Part shown: in pieces, positions 54,919-64,000 of the stretch
Position numbering within the stretch: position 1 is the stretch's first letter
Layout of the letters: the number at the start of each line of letters is the position of its first letter
NCBI RefSeq assembly: GCF_024347575.1
Contig: NZ_AP025503.1
Location: 2,356,001-2,420,000 of the forward strand
Reading direction: 5' to 3'
From: Vibrio pelagius
GTDB taxonomy: Bacteria > Pseudomonadota > Gammaproteobacteria > Enterobacterales > Vibrionaceae
Length of the DNA stretch: 64,000 nt
Translations under genes and position numbers: made by a program
The notes under the pieces: model-generated
Database searches by the model: none
Told to the model about the DNA's origin: nothing
The model's input: only the letters and a program-made list of their open reading frames with translations

Positions 54919-56253
54919 TTACTTGCTCCAGACAGCTTCACAATCTTGGCCTTGGTAGCGCCTATCAACAAAAAGTCCCATTACGGCAACAACATGATCC
55001 CCATCGATAAGTATCGGTGTTCTTCGACGTAACCAACTCGGAACCTTATACTCTTGGAATAACTTTTTCATTTTTCGGCTATGCCCGCGCCCCACAGGGT
55101 GAGCAGTTAATCCTTCCGGGTTAAACATCACTGTTATTGGACCTGAAGCATTAGATAATGAGAATTTGACCATACTCTGAGCCTCTTGGGATACTGCACT
55201 ACCATTGATATTTAGAGAGAGAGAACCCAGATTATCGGGTAATTCCAAAGATTGCCCTACTTTTAACTCAGCTTGCCAAGATTCTAATGAAGGTCGAGAC
55301 TCGACGATAAACAGCTTGTTGTCAAAGCGTCGCACTTCGGTGTCGCCTAACACCAAGACCGGATTCGCATCTTGCTGTGCACAAGCGACCTCACTCCACA
55401 ACAGTTCTAATTGCTTCTGGCTTGGCATAACTAGACCATTTTCAGCCAACCACATTCTTAATAACCGAGCGCGCATCACATTTGAACAATCTAACAAGCT
55501 CTCTATTTTCAAGCTTTGGTACAGCCCAAGAGCTTGGTTCAACTTAGGAACCAACAGTTCATCAAGTAGTAACTCTTGCTCTGCGCACAATTGGGCACTG
55601 CGAGCCACTGAGTCCGGAAAAGAGGGCCAGCGCGCGACCAGCTTAGGTGTCACTTCGTGACGAATAAAGTTTCTGTCAAAGCGCTGGTCTTGGTTACTTT
55701 CATCTTCAACCCATTCAAGTCCGCTTTGGTCAGCAAACGCTTCTATCTCTTGGCGAGAAACCCCGAGTAAAGGACGCACTAAAACCGCTTCACCAAACGA
55801 CATCACTTTTGCCATTGAAGACAAACCTTTAGGTCCGCTGCCTCGCTTCAAGGCAAGCAAAAACGTCTCTAGCTGATCATCTTGATGTTGCCCGGTAAGC
55901 AGAATGTCTCCTTTGCTCAGGTGTGCTTTTAAAGCGCCATAACGCGCATCTCGAGCAAGCTTTTCTAGGCTTTCACTGCTTGAGGTATCCAAAGAGACTC
56001 GTTCGACATATAGCTTAACAGCTGACTCCAAACACCATTGTTGGCATTTTTTTACCCAAACATCGGCGTTGGTGCTCAAGCCATGATGAATATGAACGGC
56101 AATGCACTCAATGCCTTGCGCTTTACCATAACGAGCAGCCAACTCTAGCAACACTCGTGAATCAACACCGCCACTGAATGCGATAACAATCCGATTGATG
56201 GAAGGTGAATAAGGTTCGAGTACAGATGAGAACACTTGATATAGCTGGGACAT
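54919..56253 (-). CDS. tilS: tRNA(Ile)-lysidine synthetase
   Basis: About 444 residues. The PP-loop AFSGGVDSRVLLELA binds ATP; VHIHHGLS, RDARYGAL and LLTGQHQDDQLETFLL follow. The C-terminal TilS domain ends with FQEYKVPSWLRRRTPIL. It changes C34 of tRNA-Ile(CAU) to lysidine, so AUA is read as Ile. ATG at 56253 (MSQLYQVF) is preferred to the longer frame from 56322, which crosses the accA terminator. Confidence 0.95.
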   Translation of the reverse strand: MSQLYQVFSSVLEPYSPSINRIVIAFSGGVDSRVLLELAARYGKAQGIECIAVHIHHGLSTNADVWVKKCQQWCLESAVKLYVERVSLDTSSSESLEKLARDARYGALKAHLSKGDILLTGQHQDDQLETFLLALKRGSGPKGLSSMAKVMSFGEAVLVRPLLGVSRQEIEAFADQSGLEWVEDESNQDQRFDRNFIRHEVTPKLVARWPSFPDSVARSAQLCAEQELLLDELLVPKLNQALGLYQSLKIESLLDCSNVMRARLLRMWLAENGLVMPSQKQLELLWSEVACAQQDANPVLVLGDTEVRRFDNKLFIVESRPSLESWQAELKVGQSLELPDNLGSLSLNINGSAVSQEAQSMVKFSLSNASGPITVMFNPEGLTAHPVGRGHSRKMKKLFQEYKVPSWLRRRTPILIDGDHVVAVMGLFVDRRYQGQDCEAVWSK

Positions 56254-56285
56254 TAGAATTTGGCAGTTAAGAGGAATGTCATAAT

Positions 56286-56319
56286 AATAAAAAAGGGTTG
56301 GCACTGAGTCCAACCCTTT
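56286..56319 (-). terminator. Terminator of accA
   Basis: Stem AAAGGGTTGG/CCAACCCTTT with an 8-base loop, A-rich on the plus strand and hence a T-run on the minus strand. It lies between accA and tilS. Confidence 0.85.
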
Positions 56320-56360
56320 CATTGTCGCTTATCCAATCTAAAAAGATTGTCGTCGCCAAA

Positions 56361-57320
56361 TTAGCAGTAACCGTAGCTCATTAGGCGCTGGTAACGACGC
56401 TCTAATAGCGTATCGTTATCAAATTGCTCTAGCTCTTCTAGTTGTTTAACGAGTGTTGCTTTCATGTTCTCAGCCATTTGGATCGGATCACGGTGAGCGC
56501 CGCCTAGTGGCTCAGGAATGATCTCATCAATCAGCTCAAGCTCTTTTAGGCGAGGAGCAATAAGACCCATCGCTTCTGCAGCTTGTGGAGCTTTGTCTGA
56601 GTCGCGCCATAGGATTGATGCACAACCTTCTGGAGAGATAACTGAGTACGTAGAGTACTGAAGCATGTTCACGTAATCGCCAACACCGATAGCCAGAGCA
56701 CCGCCTGAACCACCTTCACCAACAACGTTACAGATAACAGGAACCGTTAGACCCGCCATTACCTTTAGGTTCTTTGCGATCGCTTCAGATTGACCACGCT
56801 CTTCTGCACCAACACCTGGGTATGCACCAGCAGTATCGATGAAGGTAATGATTGGCATGTTGAAACGCTCAGCCGTTTCCATTAGACGAAGCGCCTTACG
56901 GTAACCTTCTGGCTTTGGCATACCAAAGTTACGGATTACTTTTTCTTTCGTCTCACGACCTTTTTGGTGACCAATAACCATAACTGGACGACCGTTTAGA
57001 CGAGCCATACCACCAACGATCGCTTTGTCGTCAGCGTAAGCACGGTCACCCGCTAGCTCTTCAAATTCAGTGAATACGTTCTCTAGGTAATCTAGCGTGT
57101 AAGGACGCTGTGGGTGACGAGCAAGTTGAGCCACTTGCCATGCACCTAAGTCACTAAAGATTTTCTGTTTAAGCTCTAAGCTCTTTTTCTCTAGTTGTTC
57201 AATTTCTTTGTCTAGATCTACCGCAGCATCACCACCGTGACGAGAAACGTCACGTAATGCTTCAATTTTTGCTTCAAGTTCAGCGATAGGCTTTTCAAAT
57301 TCTAGAAAGTTCAGGCTCAT
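56361..57320 (-). CDS. accA: Acetyl-CoA carboxylase carboxyltransferase subunit alpha
   Basis: A 319-residue subunit. With AccD it transfers CO2 from biotin to acetyl-CoA, the first step in fatty acid synthesis. Motifs: [50 protein letters not shown] and [14 protein letters not shown]. It lies 45 bases downstream of dnaE, the conserved dnaE-accA order. Confidence 0.97.
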   Translation of the reverse strand: MSLNFLEFEKPIAELEAKIEALRDVSRHGGDAAVDLDKEIEQLEKKSLELKQKIFSDLGAWQVAQLARHPQRPYTLDYLENVFTEFEELAGDRAYADDKAIVGGMARLNGRPVMVIGHQKGRETKEKVIRNFGMPKPEGYRKALRLMETAERFNMPIITFIDTAGAYPGVGAEERGQSEAIAKNLKVMAGLTVPVICNVVGEGGSGGALAIGVGDYVNMLQYSTYSVISPEGCASILWRDSDKAPQAAEAMGLIAPRLKELELIDEIIPEPLGGAHRDPIQMAENMKATLVKQLEELEQFDNDTLLERRYQRLMSYGYC

Positions 57321-57365
57321 CTATGAATCCTTGTTGACTCAGCTCCCATTAGCAAGAGCTGAATT

Positions 57366-60300
57366 TTAGTTAAATTCGAGTTCTACTTGGCTATTTCCAA
57401 GTAGCTGTTTTAATTCATCTAGTAATGTATCACTTGGCGTTACGCGCCATTCTGTGCCCAATGTTAACCGCGCTCTAGCGTCGGCACGCTGGTAGTATAC
57501 ATTGACTGGGACCGTTCCGGCTCTATATGGTTCTAAGATTTGGCTAAAACGCTCAAAAAATTGACCATTAATTTGTGATTGATCGATAGAAATCGATAAT
57601 CCGCGAGCATATTTTTCTCGGGCACTTCCTAAGTCCATGACCTCGCGCGCGGACATTTTAAGTCCACCATTGAAGTCATCAAAGCTGACCTGTCCGGAAA
57701 CGACCACAATTTTGTCTTTTTCGAGCAATTCTGCATAGCGTTCGAGCGCATCTGAGAACAACATCACTTCCATTCGACCCGATCGATCGTCGATCGTCAT
57801 CAAACCGATTCGTGTACCGCGTTTAGTGGTCATCACTCGAGCTGCAATCACTAAGCCCGCAATCGTCAGTGACTGATCACGACGAGTCGGCGTCGCATCT
57901 TTTAAACGGCAACTGGTGTATTTCGCAAGCTCTTTAATATACGCATTAACCGGGTGACCTGTTAGGTATAGGCCTAGAGTTTCTCTTTCCCCTTCTAGCC
58001 ATACCTTCTCAGGCCACTTAGGTACTTGAGTATACTTCTGTTCAACCTCTTCTGGCGCATCAGTCAACACACCAAACATATCCGATTGACCAAACGATTC
58101 TGCATGGTGATGTTGGCTCGCCGCTTTCACCGCATCGTTAAGTGAAGCCATCATTGCTGCACGGTGTGGACCTAAGCGATCGAGTGCACCCGACATGATG
58201 AGCTTTTCAATCACACGCTTATTGACCTTTTTAAGGTCGATACGAGCACAGAAATCAAATAGGTCTTTAAAATACCCGCCCTTGTTTCTGGCTTCGATGA
58301 TCGCTTCAATCGGGCCTTCACCGACCCCTTTAATCGCACCGATGCCGTAAACAATCGCACCATCTTCATCCACATTAAAGCGGTATAAGCCGGAGTTGAT
58401 ATCTGGCGGCAACAGCTTCAGCTTCATACGGAAACACTCATCCACCAAGCCGATGACCTTTTCAGTGTTATCCATATCCGCCGTCATTACCGCAGCCATA
58501 AACTCCGCCGGATAGTGCGTTTTCAGCCATAGAGTTTGATAAGAAACCAGAGCGTAGGCAGCAGAGTGAGATTTGTTAAAGCCGTAACCCGCAAACTTCT
58601 CTACCAAGTCGAAGATTTTCATGGCCAGTTCGCCATCCACTCCGTTGGCTTCTGCACCCTCTTTAAAAATACTACGCTGCTTTGCCATCTCTTCTGGCTT
58701 TTTCTTACCCATTGCACGACGCAGCATATCTGCGCCACCGAGCGTGTAACCCGCTAGGATTTGGGCAATCTGCATTACTTGCTCTTGGTACAAGATAATG
58801 CCGTAAGTCGGCTCAAGCGTCTCTTTTAACGATTCGTGTTGCCATGTTTCATCTGGGTATGAGATCGCTTCTCGGCCATGCTTACGGTCGATAAAGTTAT
58901 CTACCATGCCCGATTGCAGTGGACCAGGACGGAATAGAGCTACCAATGCGATGATATCTTCAAAACAGTCCGGTTGAAGACGTTTGATGAGATCTTTCAT
59001 ACCACGCGATTCCAGCTGGAATACCGCAGTAGTTTCTGAGTTTTGTAACAGGTTGAACGACGCTTGATCATCTAACGGAATCGATTCGATACGTACTGGA
59101 TCTTTGCCTTCACGCTCAAGTCTTGGGTTGACGAGCCCCAATGCCCAGTCAATGATCGTCAGAGTACGCAAGCCCAAGAAGTCAAACTTAACCAGACCCG
59201 CGGTTTCTACGTCGTTCTTATCAAACTGAGTTACTGGGAAGTTACCCTCGGCATCAGCATAGATAGGTGCAAAATCCGTGATGGTGGTTGGTGAGATTAC
59301 AACACCACCCGCGTGCTTACCGGCGTTACGAGTACAACCTTCGAGGATACGACATTTGTCGATCAGCTCACGTACCTCTTCATCACCATCATACAATTCT
59401 GGTAATGCAGGCTCAGCTTTGAAGGCTTTTTCGAGGGTCATCCCTGGATCAGGCGGGACGAGTTTTGAGATTCGATCAACGAAACCAAATGGGTGACCAA
59501 GTACACGACCTACATCGCGGATAACCGCTTTTGCCGCCATAGTACCGAATGTGATGATCTGAGATACCGCATCACGACCATACATTTCTGCTACGTGATC
59601 AATAACTTGGTCACGCTTATCCATGCAGAAGTCGATATCGAAATCAGGCATGGAGACACGTTCTGGGTTCAAGAAACGTTCAAAGAGCAAATCATATTCA
59701 AGCGGATCAAGATCGGTGATATCTAACGCATAGGCTACCAATGAACCCGCACCTGAACCACGTCCTGGACCAACCGGTACGTCGTTATCTTTAGACCACT
59801 GGATGAACTCCATTACGATCAAGAAGTAACCTGGAAAACCCATGTTGTTGATTACTTCAAGTTCAACTTTCAAACGCTCATCATACTCTGGTCTGCGCTC
59901 GGCACGTACTTGTTCATCAGGGAAAAGAAACGCAAGACGGCGCTCTAAGCCCTCTTCAGACTTCTTAATCAAGAAGTCTTCAATCGCCAGACCTTCTGTC
60001 GGAAAGTTTGGCAGGAAGTACTCACCTAAACGAACCGTAACGTTACAACGCTTAGCGATCTCAACACTGTTTTCTAGAGCTTCTGGAATGTCAGCAAAGA
60101 GCTCGCACATCTCTTCTTCACTACGAAGGTATTGCTGCTCACTGTAGTTTTTAGGGCGTCGAGGGTCTTCTAAAGTGTAACCATCATGAATCGCGACTCG
60201 AATCTCATGCGCTTCAAACAAGTCTTCTGAGATGAAGACTACTTCGTTGGTCGCAACCACCGGCAATTCTACTCGTTCTGCAAGATCCAGAGCAAAGTGC

Positions 60301-60845
60301 AGGTATGACTCTTCGTCAGGACGACCAGTACGAATCAATTCAAGATAAAAGCGATCGGAAAAGTGTTCTTTGTAAAAAGCAACACAGCTATCGACAAGAG
60401 CTTGATTGCCCTTCAATAGTGCTTTACCAATCTCGCCGTCTTTCGCACCGGACAGAATGATTAAGCCTTCCGCATTCTCAATCAGCCACTCCTTATCAAT
60501 AACAGGGTGGTGTTGAACATGCCCACGAAGATAGGCCTTCGATATCAACAGAGTTAGGTTGTTGTAACCCTTGTTGTCCGTCGCTAGCACGGTTAAACGC
60601 GTAAGCTCTTCACCAAACTCTGGAGACTGCATCAGGAAGTCTGCACCAATGATAGGCTTCACACCACAACCATGAGCTGTGCCATAAAACTTCACCAGAC
60701 CACATAAGTTGGTAAAGTCGGTGAGCGCCATCGCAGGCATGCCCATCTCAGCAACTTTTTTCACCAACGGCGGTACTTTGGAGAGTCCATCGACCATTGA
60801 AAAGTCACTATGAACACGAAGGTGGACGAATTTAGGATCTGACAT
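57366..60845 (-). CDS. dnaE: DNA polymerase III alpha subunit
   Basis: A 1,159-residue replicative polymerase. The N-terminal PHP domain (about 1-270) begins [15 protein letters not shown]. The polymerase active site shows [13 protein letters not shown] and [10 protein letters not shown] (catalytic Asp residues), with [15 protein letters not shown]-terminal HhH and OB folds include [11 protein letters not shown]. Length matches E. coli DnaE (1,160). It is downstream of rnhB in the conserved lpxA-lpxB-rnhB-dnaE-accA block. Confidence 0.97.
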   Translation of the reverse strand: MSDPKFVHLRVHSDFSMVDGLSKVPPLVKKVAEMGMPAMALTDFTNLCGLVKFYGTAHGCGVKPIIGADFLMQSPEFGEELTRLTVLATDNKGYNNLTLLISKAYLRGHVQHHPVIDKEWLIENAEGLIILSGAKDGEIGKALLKGNQALVDSCVAFYKEHFSDRFYLELIRTGRPDEESYLHFALDLAERVELPVVATNEVVFISEDLFEAHEIRVAIHDGYTLEDPRRPKNYSEQQYLRSEEEMCELFADIPEALENSVEIAKRCNVTVRLGEYFLPNFPTEGLAIEDFLIKKSEEGLERRLAFLFPDEQVRAERRPEYDERLKVELEVINNMGFPGYFLIVMEFIQWSKDNDVPVGPGRGSGAGSLVAYALDITDLDPLEYDLLFERFLNPERVSMPDFDIDFCMDKRDQVIDHVAEMYGRDAVSQIITFGTMAAKAVIRDVGRVLGHPFGFVDRISKLVPPDPGMTLEKAFKAEPALPELYDGDEEVRELIDKCRILEGCTRNAGKHAGGVVISPTTITDFAPIYADAEGNFPVTQFDKNDVETAGLVKFDFLGLRTLTIIDWALGLVNPRLEREGKDPVRIESIPLDDQASFNLLQNSETTAVFQLESRGMKDLIKRLQPDCFEDIIALVALFRPGPLQSGMVDNFIDRKHGREAISYPDETWQHESLKETLEPTYGIILYQEQVMQIAQILAGYTLGGADMLRRAMGKKKPEEMAKQRSIFKEGAEANGVDGELAMKIFDLVEKFAGYGFNKSHSAAYALVSYQTLWLKTHYPAEFMAAVMTADMDNTEKVIGLVDECFRMKLKLLPPDINSGLYRFNVDEDGAIVYGIGAIKGVGEGPIEAIIEARNKGGYFKDLFDFCARIDLKKVNKRVIEKLIMSGALDRLGPHRAAMMASLNDAVKAASQHHHAESFGQSDMFGVLTDAPEEVEQKYTQVPKWPEKVWLEGERETLGLYLTGHPVNAYIKELAKYTSCRLKDATPTRRDQSLTIAGLVIAARVMTTKRGTRIGLMTIDDRSGRMEVMLFSDALERYAELLEKDKIVVVSGQVSFDDFNGGLKMSAREVMDLGSAREKYARGLSISIDQSQINGQFFERFSQILEPYRAGTVPVNVYYQRADARARLTLGTEWRVTPSDTLLDELKQLLGNSQVELEFN

Positions 60846-60928
60846 TCTTCTTCCTGATTTCTAGGCGAAGCCTAGGGGGGTAACAACGTTTTGTTAATTC
60901 TATGAGTTTCTGTTGGCCAACGCGACTG

Positions 60929-61549
60929 CTAATCAAGCCCTAAAATGCGTTTTACAGGCTTAAAGCTCTTACGATAATGCTCAGTCACACCATATTTTTC
61001 AATAGCTTCAAAGTGTGCTTTGGTTGGATAGCCCTTGTGTTTTGCAAAACCAAATTCTGGATGCAGCTTATCCAGCTCTTCCATCTCTTGGTCTCTCACC
61101 ACCTTGGCAATGATCGAAGCCGCACTGATCTCTGCAACTCGAAGATCCCCTTTGACAACGGCTTGACCTGCCATTGGTAAATCAGGTACTCGGTTACCAT
61201 CAATCAATGCCATATCAGGTTGTACATCTAACCCGGCAATCGCACGCTGCATCGCTACCATGGTCGCTTGAAGGATATTTAACTCATCGATTTCTTGAGG
61301 TGAGCAGCGTCCTACAGACCATGCTAGCGCTTTCTCTTTTATCTCAGGCAATAGAGCTAGGCGCTTCTTTTCTGATAGCTTCTTTGAATCATTAAGCCCT
61401 TCAATTGGGTTATTGGGGTCAAGAATCACCGCGGCGGTCACTACATCGCCGACCAAAGGCCCACGGCCCACTTCATCAACGCCAGCAAACAACTGGTAAC
61501 CTGCTGGGTACTCGAAAGGAGGAAGTTCTTTTTTATCTTTTACTGCCAT
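60929..61549 (-). CDS. rnhB: Ribonuclease HII
   Basis: A 206-residue type 2 RNase H, which removes single ribonucleotides and RNA from hybrids. Motifs: [12 protein letters not shown] with Asp and Glu, [16 protein letters not shown] with the third Asp, and [13 protein letters not shown]. It starts 30 bases after lpxB. RNase HI is encoded at 48697. Confidence 0.96.
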   Translation of the reverse strand: MAVKDKKELPPFEYPAGYQLFAGVDEVGRGPLVGDVVTAAVILDPNNPIEGLNDSKKLSEKKRLALLPEIKEKALAWSVGRCSPQEIDELNILQATMVAMQRAIAGLDVQPDMALIDGNRVPDLPMAGQAVVKGDLRVAEISAASIIAKVVRDQEMEELDKLHPEFGFAKHKGYPTKAHFEAIEKYGVTEHYRKSFKPVKRILGLD

Positions 61550-61579
61550 AGTGTTCTCTGGGCATTTAGTAATCTGTTA

Positions 61580-62773
61580 TTAGTCTTGCGTTGGCCAGCC
61601 AATCAGCTTCAGCACTTGGTTGGCAGCTTGTTTATCCGCATCTTTACGAATCCAGTGGTGCATCTCGGTAAAGCGCTCGATTAAAGCGGTGTTATCACGA
61701 GAAAGCATGGCATCTACCGACGGGAATAAAAAGTCAGGGTGGCACTCTTCAAGGATGTGCTCTTTGACGATCTCTTCGCCAGCAAGAATGTTTGGCAAAG
61801 AAACAAACTCGGTAATCGCTAGCTTTTTAACAATGTAGCCCGTCAGTTTATTCACCTTATAACCAACCACCATAGGGCGTTTCAGTAGCATACATTCCAG
61901 TGCAACGGTGCCAGAAGCGAGCAGGACTGAATCGGAAGCCGTAATGACATTGCGCGCAGTATCTTGCACTATCACAAAATCGAGCTCAGGTGCCGTTGCC
62001 TTCCAGATCTCGGTAAACTGCTGTTTTCGGGTCTCATTCACCGCTGCGACAACAAAGCCGATATCCGGGTACTTTTGATGAATGCGTTGACAGGTCTCAA
62101 TAAATGGTTGAGCAATCAGCTTCATCTCACCACCACGGCTGCCAGGAAGAACCGCTAACCACCTCTTGTCTTGCTCTAAACCGAGCAATTCACGCGCTTG
62201 TGCTTGATTTGGCTCTAATGGAATCGCATCCGCTAATGTATGCCCAACGAACTCACAGGCAACGTTATACTTATCGTAAAACGCCTTTTCGAATGGAAGG
62301 AATGCCAATACCAAGTCGGTCGCTTTATCGATTTTAAAAATGCGTTTAGGACGCCATGCCCACACAGATGGACTCACATAGTGAACCGTTTTAATCCCAG
62401 CATTTTTTAGGTCTAACTCAAGGCGTAAATTGAAATCTGGCGCATCAATACCAATAAAAACGTCAGGTGGGTTACTGGTGAAATACTTCACCAACTCCGC
62501 CTTAACCTTCAGCAATCGTGGCAGTCTTCCAAGCACTTCCACCAACCCCATTACAGCAAGCTCTTCCATTTCGAACAGAGACTCACAACCCAAGGCTTTC
62601 ATTTTTGGACCACCAATACCAACAAACTCCGCATTAGGATACTGCGCTTGAATCGCTTTCATGAAGCCTTCACCCAGGGTATCACCAGAGAGTTCACCAA
62701 CCACAATCCCCACTCTTAATGGGCGTTCAGAAGGTGCTTGATTATGGTTTGATTGCATCGTTTCTACTGACAT
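61580..62773 (-). CDS. lpxB: Lipid-A-disaccharide synthase
   Basis: A 397-residue GT19 glycosyltransferase joining UDP-diacylglucosamine and lipid X in lipid A synthesis. Motifs: GELSGDTLGEG, IGGPKMKALGCES, IGIDAPDFNLRLE, YVSPSVWAWRPKR and LPGSRGGEM. The N-terminus has about 15 more residues than E. coli; a start nearer RPLRVGIVV is possible. A terminator-like hairpin (62805-62837) separates it from lpxA. Confidence 0.96.
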   Translation of the reverse strand: MSVETMQSNHNQAPSERPLRVGIVVGELSGDTLGEGFMKAIQAQYPNAEFVGIGGPKMKALGCESLFEMEELAVMGLVEVLGRLPRLLKVKAELVKYFTSNPPDVFIGIDAPDFNLRLELDLKNAGIKTVHYVSPSVWAWRPKRIFKIDKATDLVLAFLPFEKAFYDKYNVACEFVGHTLADAIPLEPNQAQARELLGLEQDKRWLAVLPGSRGGEMKLIAQPFIETCQRIHQKYPDIGFVVAAVNETRKQQFTEIWKATAPELDFVIVQDTARNVITASDSVLLASGTVALECMLLKRPMVVGYKVNKLTGYIVKKLAITEFVSLPNILAGEEIVKEHILEECHPDFLFPSVDAMLSRDNTALIERFTEMHHWIRKDADKQAANQVLKLIGWPTQD

Positions 62774-62804
62774 AAACCTTTCCTGATTCCTTACGGCTTA
62801 AAAC

Positions 62805-62837
62805 AAAAAAGATCGCTAATGTGAGAGCGATCTTTTT
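62805..62837 (-). terminator. Terminator-like hairpin between lpxA and lpxB
   Basis: Stem AAAAAGATCGCT/AGCGATCTTTTT with an 8-base loop; T-run on the minus strand. It probably reduces transcription from the fabZ-lpxA genes into lpxB, or lpxB has its own start. Confidence 0.7.
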
Positions 62838-62893
62838 GTTAATGGGTAAATGAAACTATGAATACACATAGACGACATCTACCCTGTCATTTT

Positions 62894-63682
62894 CTATCGG
62901 ATAATTCCGCGCTCTGAGCGTTCAAGCATCTCAAGCATTGGATTAATTGATGGGAATTCATTCGCCATCTCTACCAATGTCTCTTTGGCTTCGTCCAGTG
63001 TTTTTCCTGAACGGTAGATTTCTTTATACGCTTTTTGTAGCGCACGAATCTCAGGCTTCTCGAAACCATTTCGCTTCAGACCTACAAGGTTGAGGCCAAA
63101 TGGTGCTGCATGGTTACCTTGTGCAAGGACGTACGGAAGTACATCTTGAACAACAGCGGAGCAACCACCAATGTATGCGTAAGCACCGATTGAACAGAAC
63201 GGGTGAATTGCAGAAAGCGCCATAACACCGGCGTAATCGCCAACCGTTACGTGACCACCCAAGATAGCATTGTTACCAATGTGAGTGTGGTTACCAACAA
63301 TAACGTCGTGCGCTACGTGGGCGTTAACACACAGTAGGTTATCATCACCAATCACTGTGGTTGCTTTATCTTGAACCGTACCACGGTGGATTTGAACCGC
63401 TTCACGAATCACATTGCGATCACCGATAACTACTGTTGTGTCTTCACCACCGTACTTTTTATCTTGGTTCTCTTCACCAATCACAGCATGCGGGAAGATT
63501 CGGTTATCTTTACCGATTGTCGTGTGACCTTTAATCACAACATGCGACATAACTTCAGTGCCTTCACCAATAGTTACGTTGCCAGAAATGTAAGTGAATG
63601 GCCCCACAGATACATTTGCACCAATGGTCACCTCACCTTCTATTACCGCTGCTGGGTGAATGTTTGCTGTTTCATGGATCAT
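62894..63682 (-). CDS. lpxA: UDP-N-acetylglucosamine acyltransferase
   Basis: A 262-residue left-handed beta-helix enzyme, the first step of lipid A synthesis. Hexapeptide repeats ([27 protein letters not shown]) cover about residues 10-190, and the catalytic His lies in [23 protein letters not shown] at 63682 gives the E. coli length; it lies 1 base after the fabZ stop (TAATATG), so the genes are co-transcribed. The longer frame from 63703 lies within fabZ and is rejected. Confidence 0.97.
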   Translation of the reverse strand: MIHETANIHPAAVIEGEVTIGANVSVGPFTYISGNVTIGEGTEVMSHVVIKGHTTIGKDNRIFPHAVIGEENQDKKYGGEDTTVVIGDRNVIREAVQIHRGTVQDKATTVIGDDNLLCVNAHVAHDVIVGNHTHIGNNAILGGHVTVGDYAGVMALSAIHPFCSIGAYAYIGGCSAVVQDVLPYVLAQGNHAAPFGLNLVGLKRNGFEKPEIRALQKAYKEIYRSGKTLDEAKETLVEMANEFPSINPMLEMLERSERGIIR

Positions 63683-63683
63683 A

Positions 63684-64000
63684 TTAAAACTCTCTACGAG
63701 CACATTTTAGTTCAGCTGAACATACTACTTCACCGTCCACTTTTGCTACACCATTGAATGATGCGATGCCACGGCGTTCTTTAAGGAATTCCACTTCAAT
63801 AACAAGCTGATCACCAGGGACTACTGGCTTGCGGAACTTCGCTTTATCAACACTTGCAAAGTAGTACAACTCATTCTCTGATGGCGCACCAAAAGATTTA
63901 AATGCAAGCAGACCGGTCGCTTGAGCCATTGCTTCAAGAATCAACACACCTGGGAATACAGGAAGTTGTGGGAAGTGGCCAGTAAACTGAGGCTCGTTCA
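63684..64000 (-). CDS. fabZ: 3-hydroxyacyl-ACP dehydratase FabZ (partial, C-terminal part)
   Basis: The gene runs off the right edge, so its N-terminus is missing; about 105 residues are visible. The catalytic region reads [29 protein letters not shown], with active-site His in GHFP and Glu in ILEAMAQ. It dehydrates 3-hydroxyacyl-ACP in fatty acid synthesis. A start at 63947 within the window is inside the conserved active site and cannot be the true one. Confidence 0.95.
   Translation of the reverse strand, partial: NEPQFTGHFPQLPVFPGVLILEAMAQATGLLAFKSFGAPSENELYYFASVDKAKFRKPVVPGDQLVIEVEFLKERRGIASFNGVAKVDGEVVCSAELKCARREF

Overview
The window reads as chromosomal DNA of a Vibrio, or a very close relative within the Vibrionaceae. 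The evidence is gene order and protein sequence: yffB-dapE, dapA-bamC, gcvR-bcp-perM-tusA-bepA, uraA/upp/purM-purN, dnaQ/rnhA, gloB-mltD, and the fabZ-lpxA-lpxB-rnhB-dnaE-accA-tilS block. The species cannot be told from the sequence alone.

Backbone left (1-7460): the start of a truncated minus-strand gene, an ArsC-like reductase (yffB), dapE, a D,D-carboxypeptidase-like protein and a small DUF2897 membrane protein. A 1.29-kb IS3-family insertion sequence (2911-4201) follows, with inverted repeats, a 3-bp target duplication and a programmed frameshift site. Then come bamC and dapA on the minus strand, and gcvR and the 5' part of bcp on the plus strand.

Island (about 7461-31670): bcp is split by a roughly 24.2-kb integrative element. 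Its left end carries four tightly packed genes matching the intA-tfp-intB-srap core of the Vibrio 'strand-biased circularizing integrative elements' (SEs): two catalytic tyrosine recombinases, a catalytically degenerate recombinase-fold protein and a small auxiliary protein. Imperfect inverted repeats lie at both ends, with subterminal copies of a TTTTTATGACA repeat. Right behind the recombinases is a complete, diverged bcp gene, which could compensate for the gene the insertion breaks. A serine recombinase follows. The cargo then reads as a defence island:
(a) a stand-alone diadenylate-cyclase (DAC/DisA_N-like) protein translationally coupled to a two-TM Cap15-like effector, which is the most unusual pair in the window;
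(b) a full type II CBASS operon (capV, dncV-like cyclase, cap2, cap3);
(c) a PHP-plus-ATPase TrlF-like protein;
(d) a decayed SIR2-like remnant;
(e) a two-gene CBASS made of a second Cap15-like effector and a CD-NTase;
(f) a membrane protein and two HEPN-motif proteins separated by integron attC sites, so these look like integron cassettes;
(g) an orphan 83-aa ORF.
Short related spacer sequences recur between the cargo modules. The 3' end of the broken bcp resumes at 31677.

Backbone right (31677-64000): perM-tusA (minus), bepA-arsC-wrbA-like-DUF2069 (plus), a DUF2066 protein, uraA and upp (convergent), purM-purN with an upstream PurR-type box, a YafJ-like amidotransferase, gmhA, fadE with a FadR-type site, a TIGR03503-like protein, dnaQ/rnhA (divergent), a methyltransferase, gloB, mltD and a YIP1-like protein. 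An endonuclease/exonuclease/phosphatase protein, glnB, a cytochrome c, tilS, accA, dnaE, rnhB, lpxB, lpxA and a partial fabZ complete the window. These are ordinary housekeeping functions (cell wall, lipid A, fatty acids, purines and pyrimidines, replication); the exceptional biology is in the island. No CRISPR array, rRNA or tRNA was recognised.
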